Virus record (IMG/VR): IMGVR_UViG_3300043409_000384
Coordinates: 1-52,222 of that record
DNA: 52,222 nt
Reading direction: 5' to 3' (one strand)
Source: a virus
The notes under the pieces are model-generated. The model worked only from the letters and a program-made list of their open reading frames with translations, had not been told where the DNA came from and made no database searches. Positions 38,700 to 46,676 of the stretch are shown here, piece after piece (position 1 is the first letter of the stretch; each line of letters opens with the position of its first letter). A program made the translations under genes and the position numbers.

Positions 38700-39160
38700 A
38701 TTTATCAAGTACGGGTGCATTAATATATTGCATCCAAACACATCGATATTTGTTTTTACTTAGGAACAGCAACCGACACTCAGGTAGTTGGGGAATTGTA
38801 GGCGGCAAAGTAGAAGAAGGCGAATCAGTTATACAAGCACTGCATCGCGAAATACAAGAAGAATTGGGTGGCGAAATTAAAGACGCTAAAATTATTCCCA
38901 TCGAACAATACACCAGCGACAATGATAAGTTTGTGTTTCACACTTATCTAATCAGTGTGGGTGAAGAGTTTATACCTGTGCTAAATCACGAGCACAGAGG
39001 ATATTGTTGGGTTCCGCTAGATGATCACCCTAAGCCACTGCATCCGGGTGTGTGGCGTAGTTTTAAGTTTACTGCTATTGTGGATAAATTACGAACTATG
39101 GAAACTGTATTATCCGATGTCGGCTTCGAGGACAAACTCTCTAAAAGTAATTTGTCTTAG
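38696..39160 (+). CDS. Nudix hydrolase
   Basis: A 154-residue Nudix protein with the Nudix box G-x5-E-x7-R-E-x2-E-E-x-G ('GKVEEGESVIQALHREIQEELGG'). Enzymes of the family hydrolyse nucleoside diphosphates linked to X (e.g. ADP-ribose, Ap4A, RNA caps). There is no ATG: the likely start is TTG at 38696, which overlaps the gp15 stop (TTGA) and follows a GGAG site; TTG at 38681 is possible. It ends by overlapping the convergent gene at 39110 by about 50 bp. T4 nudE is a distant functional parallel. Confidence 0.8.
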   Translation: MNLSSTGALIYCIQTHRYLFLLRNSNRHSGSWGIVGGKVEEGESVIQALHREIQEELGGEIKDAKIIPIEQYTSDNDKFVFHTYLISVGEEFIPVLNHEHRGYCWVPLDDHPKPLHPGVWRSFKFTAIVDKLRTMETVLSDVGFEDKLSKSNLS

Positions 39161-39802
39161 GTTGACCTGAAATTTCCATGACTCGGGCATGTAGTATTCA
39201 GGAGTTGGTGTTACTCGAACAAAATCCACACTGGGATATAGTTCAAAAACCAGTTTCAAAGTTTTTTCGTAGAATGTATCATCACCTTGACGGCCGTCAA
39301 ATCCCATTAGATACACTTTTGAATGTCCATCAAAGCAGGCCAGATATACAGCAATAGTACCTGCGTTCCAACTGGGATCTTGCGGGATTAGATAAAACTT
39401 ACCAGGATGATCTAAAATTGGGTTGGCGTGTGCATAAACAATGTTGTTGTTGCAGTAACCAGATTGTACGATTTCATCGACTTCTTTGTTGTCAATAATT
39501 AAAAAATCCGGAGTGAATTCCTTGTATAGACCATTGGTTCCATAAGTCTGTAATTTGTCTGCGCCAAACAGGCCACCTTTGTGTGTGGCCAACAAATTGA
39601 TGTCAAATCCCTGGTATTCATGACGCCATTCTGCTCGTGAGCTGGCGCCAATTACTATGGCTTGACTGGTTGTGTGTATGTTGGTAATGGCATTAGGAAT
39701 CCATTCATACTTTGGTGTCCATTGGGAGTTTTTATAAGTCAATGTAGTAACTACATCTTCACCCGTGTATGATTCGCGGTATAATTTTTTAATAGTTTGC
39801 AT
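39110..39802 (-). CDS. DUF115/MptE-like or sugar-associated protein (uncertain)
   Basis: A 230-residue alpha/beta protein with 'AIVIGASSRAEW', 'INLLATHKGGLFGADKL', 'DFLIIDN' and 'SKVYLMGFDGRQGD'. The GxS, polar loop and GFDG blocks loosely recall DUF115/6-hydroxymethylpterin pyrophosphokinase-like and some sugar-transferase proteins; I cannot place it securely. Late promoter at 39827-39834 and a leader of about 25 nt; no strong ribosome site. Confidence 0.45.
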   Translation of the reverse strand: MQTIKKLYRESYTGEDVVTTLTYKNSQWTPKYEWIPNAITNIHTTSQAIVIGASSRAEWRHEYQGFDINLLATHKGGLFGADKLQTYGTNGLYKEFTPDFLIIDNKEVDEIVQSGYCNNNIVYAHANPILDHPGKFYLIPQDPSWNAGTIAVYLACFDGHSKVYLMGFDGRQGDDTFYEKTLKLVFELYPSVDFVRVTPTPEYYMPESWKFQVNLRQITFREFVLEADIG

Positions 39803-39826
39803 CTTAGACGGCCCTTTGCTTAATAC

Positions 39827-39834
39827 TATTTATC
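39827..39834 (-). promoter_or_regulatory. late promoter
   Basis: Minus GATAAATA, whose TAA is the stop codon of the halogenase gene (39830). It precedes the 39110-39802 gene by about 25 nt. Confidence 0.72.
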
Positions 39835-41449
39835 GGTAAATGTTATCTTTAAGAAACTGATAGTGTGTAGGCAGTGTTTTAATGTGCTCTAGTACTTCAT
39901 CGCGGTGTTTTAACCAATTATCGTAAACAGGTTGGCGTATCGCTGGACTTTCGTTGACTTTACGGTCCTGGTAGCGTATAAAATTAGCTTCAATCGGGTT
40001 ATACCCCATACCTGCCGCAATGTAAATAATACCGCCCATGTTGTTGTCAAATTGCCGTGACCTATGCAATCTAAATCCCAAATCAGTTGAGCTTTTTACA
40101 TCGTGATCTAGTCCCGCAAGATTTATAGTGCTGTTCATTGCTCTCGAATACTTGGTCGAGCCTGATACTTCTTTCCAATAAGCAGTATCATTGCGTAGGC
40201 TTAGTGCATAGTGCTGACTAATAAAGTCTTTGAATCCCATGATCTGTTCTTGGAATCCGTAGTTAAACAAATCAACATCGTAGTCGCTAACAACACCGTC
40301 GCGCATCAACAATGTACTACACAGTTTAACAATGCCTTCGTGTGTCAACATCAGTCCTGTACTCTCCAATGGTTCTATAAAGCCATTGGCTAGACCAATG
40401 CCTACTACGTTCTTAACCCAGGCATGTTCGTGTACTCCGTGGCGTATTTTGATATGGCGGAACTCGCAAGCATCTGCACGATCAGCATCAGGAAACATCA
40501 TACGATTGCTTTTCAAATGCCGACGTAACTGTGCTTCTGCTTCATCCTCTGTGGCATGTTTGCTACTGTATACATATCCTGTGCCAATACGATTCCATAA
40601 TGGAATATTCCAAACCCAACCTGCTTCAATGGCGGTACAACTTGTGTAGTTTTCCATTTCTGCTTCTTGATCAATGTAGGGAATAACTGTGGCAACTGCA
40701 CGATCGTTTAGTAGCGTATCGTTGAAACTAATAAACGGTTCGTTTAGAGTTTGATCTAGCAGTATGCTTTTAAATCCCGAACAGTCAATAAACAAGTCTG
40801 CATGAACATGTTTGCCATCTTTGGTGATAATCTTTTCAACGCTGTTATCTTCACGCTGTACTACATGCTCTACTGTGTCTGTTAGATGTGTCATGCCCGC
40901 AGGTGAACAAACATTATCACGTAGCCAATTGCCAAACAGGGCCGCATCCATGTGATAAGCCGTGTCTTCGGCAAAGTTAAATCCACGCACACGATGATCT
41001 TCATTGCGTGTCATCTTGTTTTGATCTGTCATCAATATTGCATCATGATAAAACTCTGCAAAATTTTGTGGATCAATGGCAGGATTGTCTGCACGGGCCA
41101 AGAACCATTCCATTGGCCCACGTGGCTTGTCAGTAAAATCAAATATGCCAAACGGATAATGAAACTTGTGTGGTTCTTGTTTGGGATTCTCTCTAAAGTC
41201 AACAAACTTGATACTGGTCTTGTATGTGGCATTACATGCCGCCATCCAATCTTCATCTTGTAGCCCCAGCATGACTAAAAATTGATTGATGTGTCCGATT
41301 GTGCTTTCACCTACACCTATTGTGGGAATGACATCACTTTCTACCAGGGTAAGTTTAATGTTGGGGCAAAGACGTGTAATACCCGCGGCTGTCATCCATC
41401 CCGAGCTTCCCCCGCCAACAATACAAATTGATTTTACATTATGGTGCAT
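39830..41449 (-). CDS. flavin-dependent (tryptophan-type) halogenase
   Basis: A 539-residue halogenase: FAD-binding GGGSSGW (residues 12-18), 'IGVGEST', the catalytic lysine in 'ATYKTSIKF' (K77), GWVWNIP (the GWxWxIP signature that blocks monooxygenase activity, about 277-283) and 'GLANGFIEPLESTGL' with the second catalytic glutamate. All key residues are present, so it should be active with FADH2 and chloride/bromide (iodide for the cyanophage homologue VirX1). No flavin reductase is in the window; a host one would be needed. It is coupled to a 2OG oxygenase and U32-like gene, which may form a pathway. Confidence 0.92.
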   Translation of the reverse strand: MHHNVKSICIVGGGSSGWMTAAGITRLCPNIKLTLVESDVIPTIGVGESTIGHINQFLVMLGLQDEDWMAACNATYKTSIKFVDFRENPKQEPHKFHYPFGIFDFTDKPRGPMEWFLARADNPAIDPQNFAEFYHDAILMTDQNKMTRNEDHRVRGFNFAEDTAYHMDAALFGNWLRDNVCSPAGMTHLTDTVEHVVQREDNSVEKIITKDGKHVHADLFIDCSGFKSILLDQTLNEPFISFNDTLLNDRAVATVIPYIDQEAEMENYTSCTAIEAGWVWNIPLWNRIGTGYVYSSKHATEDEAEAQLRRHLKSNRMMFPDADRADACEFRHIKIRHGVHEHAWVKNVVGIGLANGFIEPLESTGLMLTHEGIVKLCSTLLMRDGVVSDYDVDLFNYGFQEQIMGFKDFISQHYALSLRNDTAYWKEVSGSTKYSRAMNSTINLAGLDHDVKSSTDLGFRLHRSRQFDNNMGGIIYIAAGMGYNPIEANFIRYQDRKVNESPAIRQPVYDNWLKHRDEVLEHIKTLPTHYQFLKDNIYR

Positions 41450-42035
41450 AGTGTTCTGGTATATAATTAATTGTGATTACGATACGTCTATCATGTTGTT
41501 TGGGCATTGAGCTGGCATGAAACTGTTTGCCTTCAAATGCAAACAAACGACCCTTCTTGGGCGTGCAACGTTGTGCTACGGTAAAGTTGGTGCGCTTTAC
41601 ATAATCCAATACTGTTGTTTCTGACAATTCGGTTGTGTTCATGTCTTGTAGCGTTTGATCAAACAGTATGGTATCACCGTCGCTGTCATTCACATAGTAA
41701 CAGGCAGTTACGTGTGGCATTAAAAAATCCACATGCGGTGTGTTATAATCGTAAGTGGCTTCTGTATTCTTTGTTAACAAGCCAACCCGTATACGCAGTA
41801 ACTGATGTACACGATGACCCATTGCTTCTTCTATGCTGTATATAATTGGTTTAACAAAGGGATACCATTCGGTGGGTTCTTTACCAAAGTCTATTGCCAC
41901 ATGAACAAAGCCGGAGTTTGATCCATACGATTTATTTGTGACATCATGTATGTAGTACCACGGAAACTGTGTGCGGTTTATGTCAACTTCAATTTGGTCT
42001 GCATAACCTTGCGGAATTATTTTATCAAATATCAT
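41439..42035 (-). CDS. 2OG-Fe(II) oxygenase in the halogenase operon
   Basis: A 198-residue enzyme with H101-x-D103 ('HVD'), distal H173 (KQFHASSM) and R183/R184 before the last strand. It resembles small phage 2OG oxygenases acting on peptides or small molecules. It overlaps the halogenase start by 11 bp and shares one nucleotide with the 42035-43261 gene, so the three are translated together. Combined hydroxylation and halogenation of the same substrate is a reasonable hypothesis. Confidence 0.78.
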   Translation of the reverse strand: MIFDKIIPQGYADQIEVDINRTQFPWYYIHDVTNKSYGSNSGFVHVAIDFGKEPTEWYPFVKPIIYSIEEAMGHRVHQLLRIRVGLLTKNTEATYDYNTPHVDFLMPHVTACYYVNDSDGDTILFDQTLQDMNTTELSETTVLDYVKRTNFTVAQRCTPKKGRLFAFEGKQFHASSMPKQHDRRIVITINYIPEHYAP

Positions 42036-43261
42036 TATACTTTTCTTAACTGTAGCGCACTGTCTATGTCTTGCATACCAAATGTACGTTCACATTCGTG
42101 ACAGTCCCAACATTGGTTACGACAAGTACGCAATATCTTTTCTAAACGCTGACCTTTATCTGTGCTCCAAATACCCTTGTAACCTTGCCAGGTTTTGCGC
42201 CAATTATCTTTGGTATATCGAGTGTCAATCCAACCAGGAACCCAATTATGTATAGGGCCTAGGTTGTTGTCCACAATTTCTTGAAAGTCATCGGCGTATA
42301 TAGTTTGTCCCACAAAAGAAAACGGCTGTTTAAATTTAGTATCATTGGTGTAATACCAGACCGCTTTCATATGCTCAACATCTTCTGCTTTAAACGGTAT
42401 AGATGTTAGACGACCCGAGTATTTGAATACATCCACCAGGTCACCAAATTCTTCAAATGTTTTACTTTGTCCTGCAACAATGTTGATGCCCGAGCGTGGT
42501 AGCTCTGCAAATTGTTCGTGATGTCTCCAACCGTTACAACTTAGGTCAGCAGGAGCACGAAAGTAGTCTGTGCCAATTACTTCACCAACGCTGTCATGTT
42601 CTTTCTTAAAGGGACAACTGTATATACAGGCTTCAGCTACCAATAAGATTGTTACAACCGGCTTCTTGGGATTCTTTGCATTAAGATGATCCTGAGCACG
42701 TCGAATCTTTTTCAATTCACGCAGGTTACGATTCAAGTTACGATCTAAATTGATTGAATTGTAACCCAAGTAAGCCATGTCGATAAACTGTTGTGCATCT
42801 CCAACAATTTGATTTACTGTACTTTTCCAACGCATATCAGGGCAACGCTGTTGTAACCACCCCATGCGTAATATGTGTTGACTGCTCATGGTACAACTAC
42901 GCAGGCCACGGTCATAGAAACTGCCAATCCATTCCACAAATTTTTCAGTAACAGCTGGATCAAATACCACTTCATGCGGCACTTCTAGTGTGTTAAATGT
43001 TAGTGATATTTCAACACCTAATTCTTCTTGAATCCGAAACAAGTAATCAATTTGTTCATCACTGGCTTCGACTCCCATGGGGTTGCCACAACGCTTTTGC
43101 TGGCCGTTGTACTCATAGTAAAAGTATTTGCCAAAGTAGATATCATGTATGTTGGCTAAAAATGCCGGCTCAGCATTTTTCATAATATGATAGTATGTTG
43201 ATGCATGGTCGTTGTGAAAACGATCGTAATGACCAATCGAAAAACGATTATTGAAATTCAT
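42035..43261 (-). CDS. peptidase U32-like Fe-S protein
   Basis: A 408-residue TIM-barrel-like protein resembling the U32/UbiU group: 'INLDRNLNRNLRELKKIR', 'VTILLVAEACIYSCPFKKEHDS' (two Cys, x4 apart) and a C-terminal 'CRNQCWDCHEC' cluster, giving enough cysteines for one 4Fe-4S. UbiU/V and TrhP act in O2-independent hydroxylation of ubiquinone or tRNA. The start 'NFNNRFSIGHYDRFHNDHAS' is unusual. It heads the 2OG oxygenase/halogenase operon. Identity is by motif only. Confidence 0.5.
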   Translation of the reverse strand: MNFNNRFSIGHYDRFHNDHASTYYHIMKNAEPAFLANIHDIYFGKYFYYEYNGQQKRCGNPMGVEASDEQIDYLFRIQEELGVEISLTFNTLEVPHEVVFDPAVTEKFVEWIGSFYDRGLRSCTMSSQHILRMGWLQQRCPDMRWKSTVNQIVGDAQQFIDMAYLGYNSINLDRNLNRNLRELKKIRRAQDHLNAKNPKKPVVTILLVAEACIYSCPFKKEHDSVGEVIGTDYFRAPADLSCNGWRHHEQFAELPRSGINIVAGQSKTFEEFGDLVDVFKYSGRLTSIPFKAEDVEHMKAVWYYTNDTKFKQPFSFVGQTIYADDFQEIVDNNLGPIHNWVPGWIDTRYTKDNWRKTWQGYKGIWSTDKGQRLEKILRTCRNQCWDCHECERTFGMQDIDSALQLRKV

Positions 43262-43273
43262 GTTAAACCTAAG

Positions 43274-43711
43274 TTAAATGTTGCCGTTTATCCTCTCGGC
43301 GTATGCAACGTTCCACGCATGAACTGTTGCTATATCATCTTTTGGAATTGCGGTTTTAATACTGGAAATGTGAGTCGCCCACGGCCCTGTATTACTTATC
43401 GTTCCTGTTGTCTGTATTTCTTTAAAAAGCATGTCTAGTTGATCACCGATTGGTTTGTAACCAATCGTTCTTGCTACTCTATATGCATTTTCTGCATAGC
43501 CCGGTACATCTAGTATGTTAAATTTTACCACGCTTGAGTTTGATCTAAAGTACTTGTCTTGACTTACAGTACCGTCTGGCAAATCTACCCATTCAAAGTC
43601 ACTGTGAACTTCAAATTCATTACCAGCCTGTACTATGTCACAGATTCTACCGTAGCCGGGTCCTGTGTTATCACCGTTGTCTGTGATGTGAATTAATCCT
43701 CTTAACGCCAT
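43274..43711 (-). CDS. tail fibre assembly/adhesin-associated protein
   Basis: A 145-residue protein with a beta-rich start ('GLIHITDNGDNTGPGYGRICDIV', 'FEVHSDFEWVDLPDGTV') and a C-terminal region 'GDQLDMLFKEIQTTGTISNTGPWATHISSIKTAIPK', a pattern common in small proteins beside tail fibres of T4-like phages. Probably a chaperone or fibre-tip component for the adhesins at 43724-45781. Ribosome site AAAGGA. Confidence 0.6.
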   Translation of the reverse strand: MALRGLIHITDNGDNTGPGYGRICDIVQAGNEFEVHSDFEWVDLPDGTVSQDKYFRSNSSVVKFNILDVPGYAENAYRVARTIGYKPIGDQLDMLFKEIQTTGTISNTGPWATHISSIKTAIPKDDIATVHAWNVAYAERINGNI

Positions 43712-43723
43712 TTTGTTTTTCCT

Positions 43724-44452
43724 TTATGCATAACTATATACGATTACTATACCCGGGCGGCCATAATTACCCGCTGAGTGTCCACGACTTGTGTAACTTG
43801 CACCCCAGTCAGTGATATTACCTGATCCGCCTGAGCCTGGTGCTCCACCAACTCCGCCGTGTGCCGCGGCATCCACCCAACCTAAGTTGTTATGATTTCT
43901 AGTGTGGTTTGCCGGGCCGCCAAAATATCCCGACCCACCAAGTACCCCTGCAGGACATGATCCTACACTATTGATGTGTCCACAACCTGATCCACCTACT
44001 GCATGAACTGCTTGTCCGCTGGCACTGTTGCCGCCATGACCGCCACTGTGGCTATACTGTTGGTTAGCACCATATCCACCAATAGCACTTATATAACTGC
44101 CAAAACTGGTTGTGCCACCTTGGGCGGCTGATGTATAATAAACACAGTACGAGCCGCCGCCGCCCACTGTTACAGCCACCGTACCCACACCTGTAACATC
44201 GTATAATCCCTCGGCATAACAACCGGCGCCACCACTTTCGCAGTAGCCGGCACCGCCACCGCCACCACCAATTAATTTAACATGTACTTTTTTGGCGCCG
44301 GGATTAGTCCAGGTTCCGCTGGATCCAAATGACTCAACTTTAATAAGCTCGCCGCGGTCGGGACCTTTAGTATTCATACCGCCAGTGGGGTTTGTGGTTT
44401 GGCTAGTGCTGTCACTAAAAGTAATTCCACTTGATCCTAAAGTTACTGCCAT
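43724..44452 (-). CDS. glycine-rich adhesin 3 (gp38-like)
   Basis: A 242-residue protein beginning MAVTLGSSGITFSDSTSQT, then a beta-type linker (to about 55) and a glycine-rich body made of GGGGGGAG, GGAG, GYGANQ, SGGHGGNS and GSGGSG runs. Such glycine stretches form polyglycine-II sandwiches in T-even gp38 adhesins that bind host receptors at the fibre tip. It shares its first 30 nt almost exactly with the two genes upstream. Ribosome site AAGGAU. Likely receptor-binding, one of three tandem paralogues; C-terminal sequence differs from the others. Confidence 0.72.
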   Translation of the reverse strand: MAVTLGSSGITFSDSTSQTTNPTGGMNTKGPDRGELIKVESFGSSGTWTNPGAKKVHVKLIGGGGGGAGYCESGGAGCYAEGLYDVTGVGTVAVTVGGGGSYCVYYTSAAQGGTTSFGSYISAIGGYGANQQYSHSGGHGGNSASGQAVHAVGGSGCGHINSVGSCPAGVLGGSGYFGGPANHTRNHNNLGWVDAAAHGGVGGAPGSGGSGNITDWGASYTSRGHSAGNYGRPGIVIVYSYA

Positions 44453-44461
44453 TTGATATCC

Positions 44462-45112
44462 TTATGTAAATGCATGTACTACGCAGGTGCCGCCGCACCC
44501 ACCAGTACCAGATCCGCCATCATTTGTTCTGCCACCGGTGGCCCCTGACCCAAATGCAGGACCAAAATTGCTTGGAGTGGTAGTACGATTCTGGCTACCC
44601 GGTCCACCAAAAAAGCTAGGTCCGCCACCTGATGGTTGACCGTGGCTGGCACTATTGCCGTGACCAGTGCCCGTACCACCATCTAAATTAATTTGTCCCC
44701 CGGATCCTGCACCACCATGTCCGCCACCGTGACTTTGATTATTATTTGCACCGTATCCGCCAGTGGCACTGATTAATGCGCCAAAGCTAGTGGTTCCGCC
44801 ACGGCCTGCTCCGGCGTAATAGCCAACTCCACCACCACCTCCGCCAATGGTTACTGCATAGGTTGCATTGGGGCTAACAGAAAAATATCCTTCAGCAAAT
44901 CCTCCAGCGCCACCTGATTCGTTATACCCTGCACTTCCGCCGCCCCCACCAACAAGTTGAACCAATATCGTAGTACAGTTACTGGGCACAGTATATGTGC
45001 CACCACTGGTAAATTGTGTAATACTAATAGGCATGCCCTTATCTGTATACGCAGATGTCTGTGCAGAACTATCTGCATAAGTAATACCACTTGATCCTAA
45101 AGTTACTGCCAT
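44462..45112 (-). CDS. glycine-rich adhesin 2 (gp38-like)
   Basis: A 216-residue paralogue with start MAVTLGSSGITYADSSAQT, a beta linker ('TQFTSGGTYTVPSNCTTILVQLV') and polyglycine segments (GGGGGSAG, GGGGGGVGYYAGAGRGG, HGGGHGGAGSGG, TGGRTNDGGSGTGGCGGT). It aligns with adhesin 1 through most of its length, diverging in the loops between glycine runs, where specificity should lie. The C-terminal CVVHAFT is a final strand shared as VVYAYA/VIVYSYA by its neighbours. Ribosome site AAGGAA. Confidence 0.72.
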   Translation of the reverse strand: MAVTLGSSGITYADSSAQTSAYTDKGMPISITQFTSGGTYTVPSNCTTILVQLVGGGGGSAGYNESGGAGGFAEGYFSVSPNATYAVTIGGGGGGVGYYAGAGRGGTTSFGALISATGGYGANNNQSHGGGHGGAGSGGQINLDGGTGTGHGNSASHGQPSGGGPSFFGGPGSQNRTTTPSNFGPAFGSGATGGRTNDGGSGTGGCGGTCVVHAFT

Positions 45113-45121
45113 TTGATTTCC

Positions 45122-45781
45122 TTACGCATAAGCATATACCACCACCATACCACCAGAGGCTGTTTTACCTGAACCGGCGTTACTGGTTGTGCCTGAACTT
45201 GCGCCTGCTCCAGGCGCCCCTGATCCAATTTGTTCGCCACCTGAATGTCGTGTGCCAAAACCGCCTCCCCAATAACTGGGAACACCGCGTGGGCCAAAAG
45301 CACCCCATCCGTTGCCATGCCCGTGTCCGCCACCGCCACTGATCCATACGCTGCCTCCCGATCCTGAGCCACCAAATCCGCCTGTGTGACTGTAGTTGGT
45401 GTTGGCCCCGTGACCACCTGTGGCTGTACAATAAGATCCAAAACTACTGGTACCACCCGTGCCTGCTCCGGCGTAATAGCCAACTCCACCTCCGCCGCCA
45501 CCAATGGTTATAACGGCTGTTGTTCCTGCTGTAAACGGATCTATTAGAGCTTCGGAGTATCCACCTGCTCCGCCAGATTCAAAATGGCCGGCACTGCCAC
45601 CACCACCACCTTGTACTTTTACTAATACTTTTCTACAGTAGGTGGGTGCTGTGTATGTTGTGCCACTGGTATACGTGCTGATACTTAATAGTCGACCGTA
45701 ATCTGTATTTGAAGTGGGCGCTTTTACTTGTGTAGTTCCGTCACTATAAGTAATGCCGCTTGCACCTAATGTTACTGCCAT
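45122..45781 (-). CDS. glycine-rich adhesin 1 (gp38-like)
   Basis: A 219-residue paralogue: MAVTLGASGITYSDGTTQVK, linker with 'YTSGTTYTAPTYCRKVLVKVQ', glycine segments (GGGGGSAG, GGGGGGVGYYAGAGTGG, GGFGGSGSGG, SGGGGHGHGN), ending 'GMVVVYAYA'. It starts 1 nt before the S74 fibre gene end with ribosome site AAAGGG. As the first of three tandem copies it is the likely parent unit. Products probably sit at the distal end of a long tail fibre or act as alternative receptor binders. Confidence 0.72.
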   Translation of the reverse strand: MAVTLGASGITYSDGTTQVKAPTSNTDYGRLLSISTYTSGTTYTAPTYCRKVLVKVQGGGGGSAGHFESGGAGGYSEALIDPFTAGTTAVITIGGGGGGVGYYAGAGTGGTSSFGSYCTATGGHGANTNYSHTGGFGGSGSGGSVWISGGGGHGHGNGWGAFGPRGVPSYWGGGFGTRHSGGEQIGSGAPGAGASSGTTSNAGSGKTASGGMVVVYAYA

Positions 45782-45782
45782 A

Positions 45783-46676
45783 TCACTTGCCCTTTAGTTG
45801 GTTAATCTCTCTACGCAATTCTTTAATACCTTCAACCAACAGAGGTATTAATTTTTCATAATCAACAGTTAAATAGTCTTGACCAGACCGGCTGTATTCA
45901 GTGCCATCATCACGCTGTGCAATATCAAATGGTGCTGGCTTGACCACTTCTGGTTGTACACGCTTTACGTCTTGTGCGCTTAGTGCTGTTTGTACGCTGG
46001 AGTTATCGAAACCAAAGCTTCTAGCTAGATCATTCTCAACATACATGAAACCAGTCAACTGATCAATTTTGTCAAGAGCATTTTCAATTGTATTTATTTT
46101 TGTCTTTAGGCGTTCATCGGAATAATATGCTGTAATAGAGCCGGTAAAACGGCCTTCACCTGATGTTCCTGATGCCGCTGTACCAACACCCAATGATGTT
46201 GTTTGCAGTGCCGCTAATGTACTAGTACCAGTTACAGCCAAGGTAGAACTTAATGTGGTTGCACCGGTTACTCCTAGTGTAGTACTAAAACTGCCTGAAG
46301 TTCCCAACACACTACCGCCACTGAGGTTTGTGGCTGTGGTAGCTGTGGTAGCTGTGGTAGCTGTGGTAGCTGTTGCGGCTGACCCATCAACACTAGTTCC
46401 AGTCAGTGTCAAATTTCCTGTGCCGCGATTAAGCAATACTGCTGTTGTTCCAATATACAATGTACTATTTGCTAATACTGTTGGTGGTATTGTTCCACTT
46501 GCAATGTCTGCACCTGCCAGTACTACAGTGCCAGTGCGACCTGCTACACTTGTAACACCTGAAGCCGCTGTGCTTGCGCCTTGAATATCCCATACCCCCA
46601 GTCCAGTACTATACACATAAGTTGTACCGTTGTTTGAGTATGTTTGTCCATCTGTTGGACTTGCCGGAAAAGCCAT
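45783..46676 (-). CDS. tail fibre with C-terminal S74 chaperone
   Basis: A 297-residue fibre protein. Its N-terminal 'MAFPASPTDGQTYSNNGTTYVYSTGLGVW' module is shared with the 50338-51846 fibre. A Thr/Ala repeat shaft contains (TAT)n encoded by a 9-bp tandem repeat. The C-terminus is an intramolecular chaperone of the peptidase S74 type ('YYSDERLKTKINTIENALDKI', 'ALSAQDVKRVQPEVV', 'DYLTVDYEKLIPLLVEGIKEL'), with self-cleavage expected at the serine of S-D-E-R. The chaperone trimerises the fibre and is then removed. Confidence 0.85.
   Translation of the reverse strand: MAFPASPTDGQTYSNNGTTYVYSTGLGVWDIQGASTAASGVTSVAGRTGTVVLAGADIASGTIPPTVLANSTLYIGTTAVLLNRGTGNLTLTGTSVDGSAATATTATTATTATTATNLSGGSVLGTSGSFSTTLGVTGATTLSSTLAVTGTSTLAALQTTSLGVGTAASGTSGEGRFTGSITAYYSDERLKTKINTIENALDKIDQLTGFMYVENDLARSFGFDNSSVQTALSAQDVKRVQPEVVKPAPFDIAQRDDGTEYSRSGQDYLTVDYEKLIPLLVEGIKELRREINQLKGK
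46332..46372 (-). repeat. 9-bp tandem microsatellite in fibre gene
   Basis: About four and a half copies of a 9-bp unit (plus strand gctgtggta) encode Thr-Ala-Thr repeats in the S74 fibre shaft. Copy number changes would keep the frame and change shaft length by three residues each. Confidence 0.8.

Noticed and set aside
44462-45431. Additional frames within the glycine-rich adhesin genes
   Set aside because: Gly codons (GGN) leave other frames open; the translations are low-complexity R/W/V-rich shadows.
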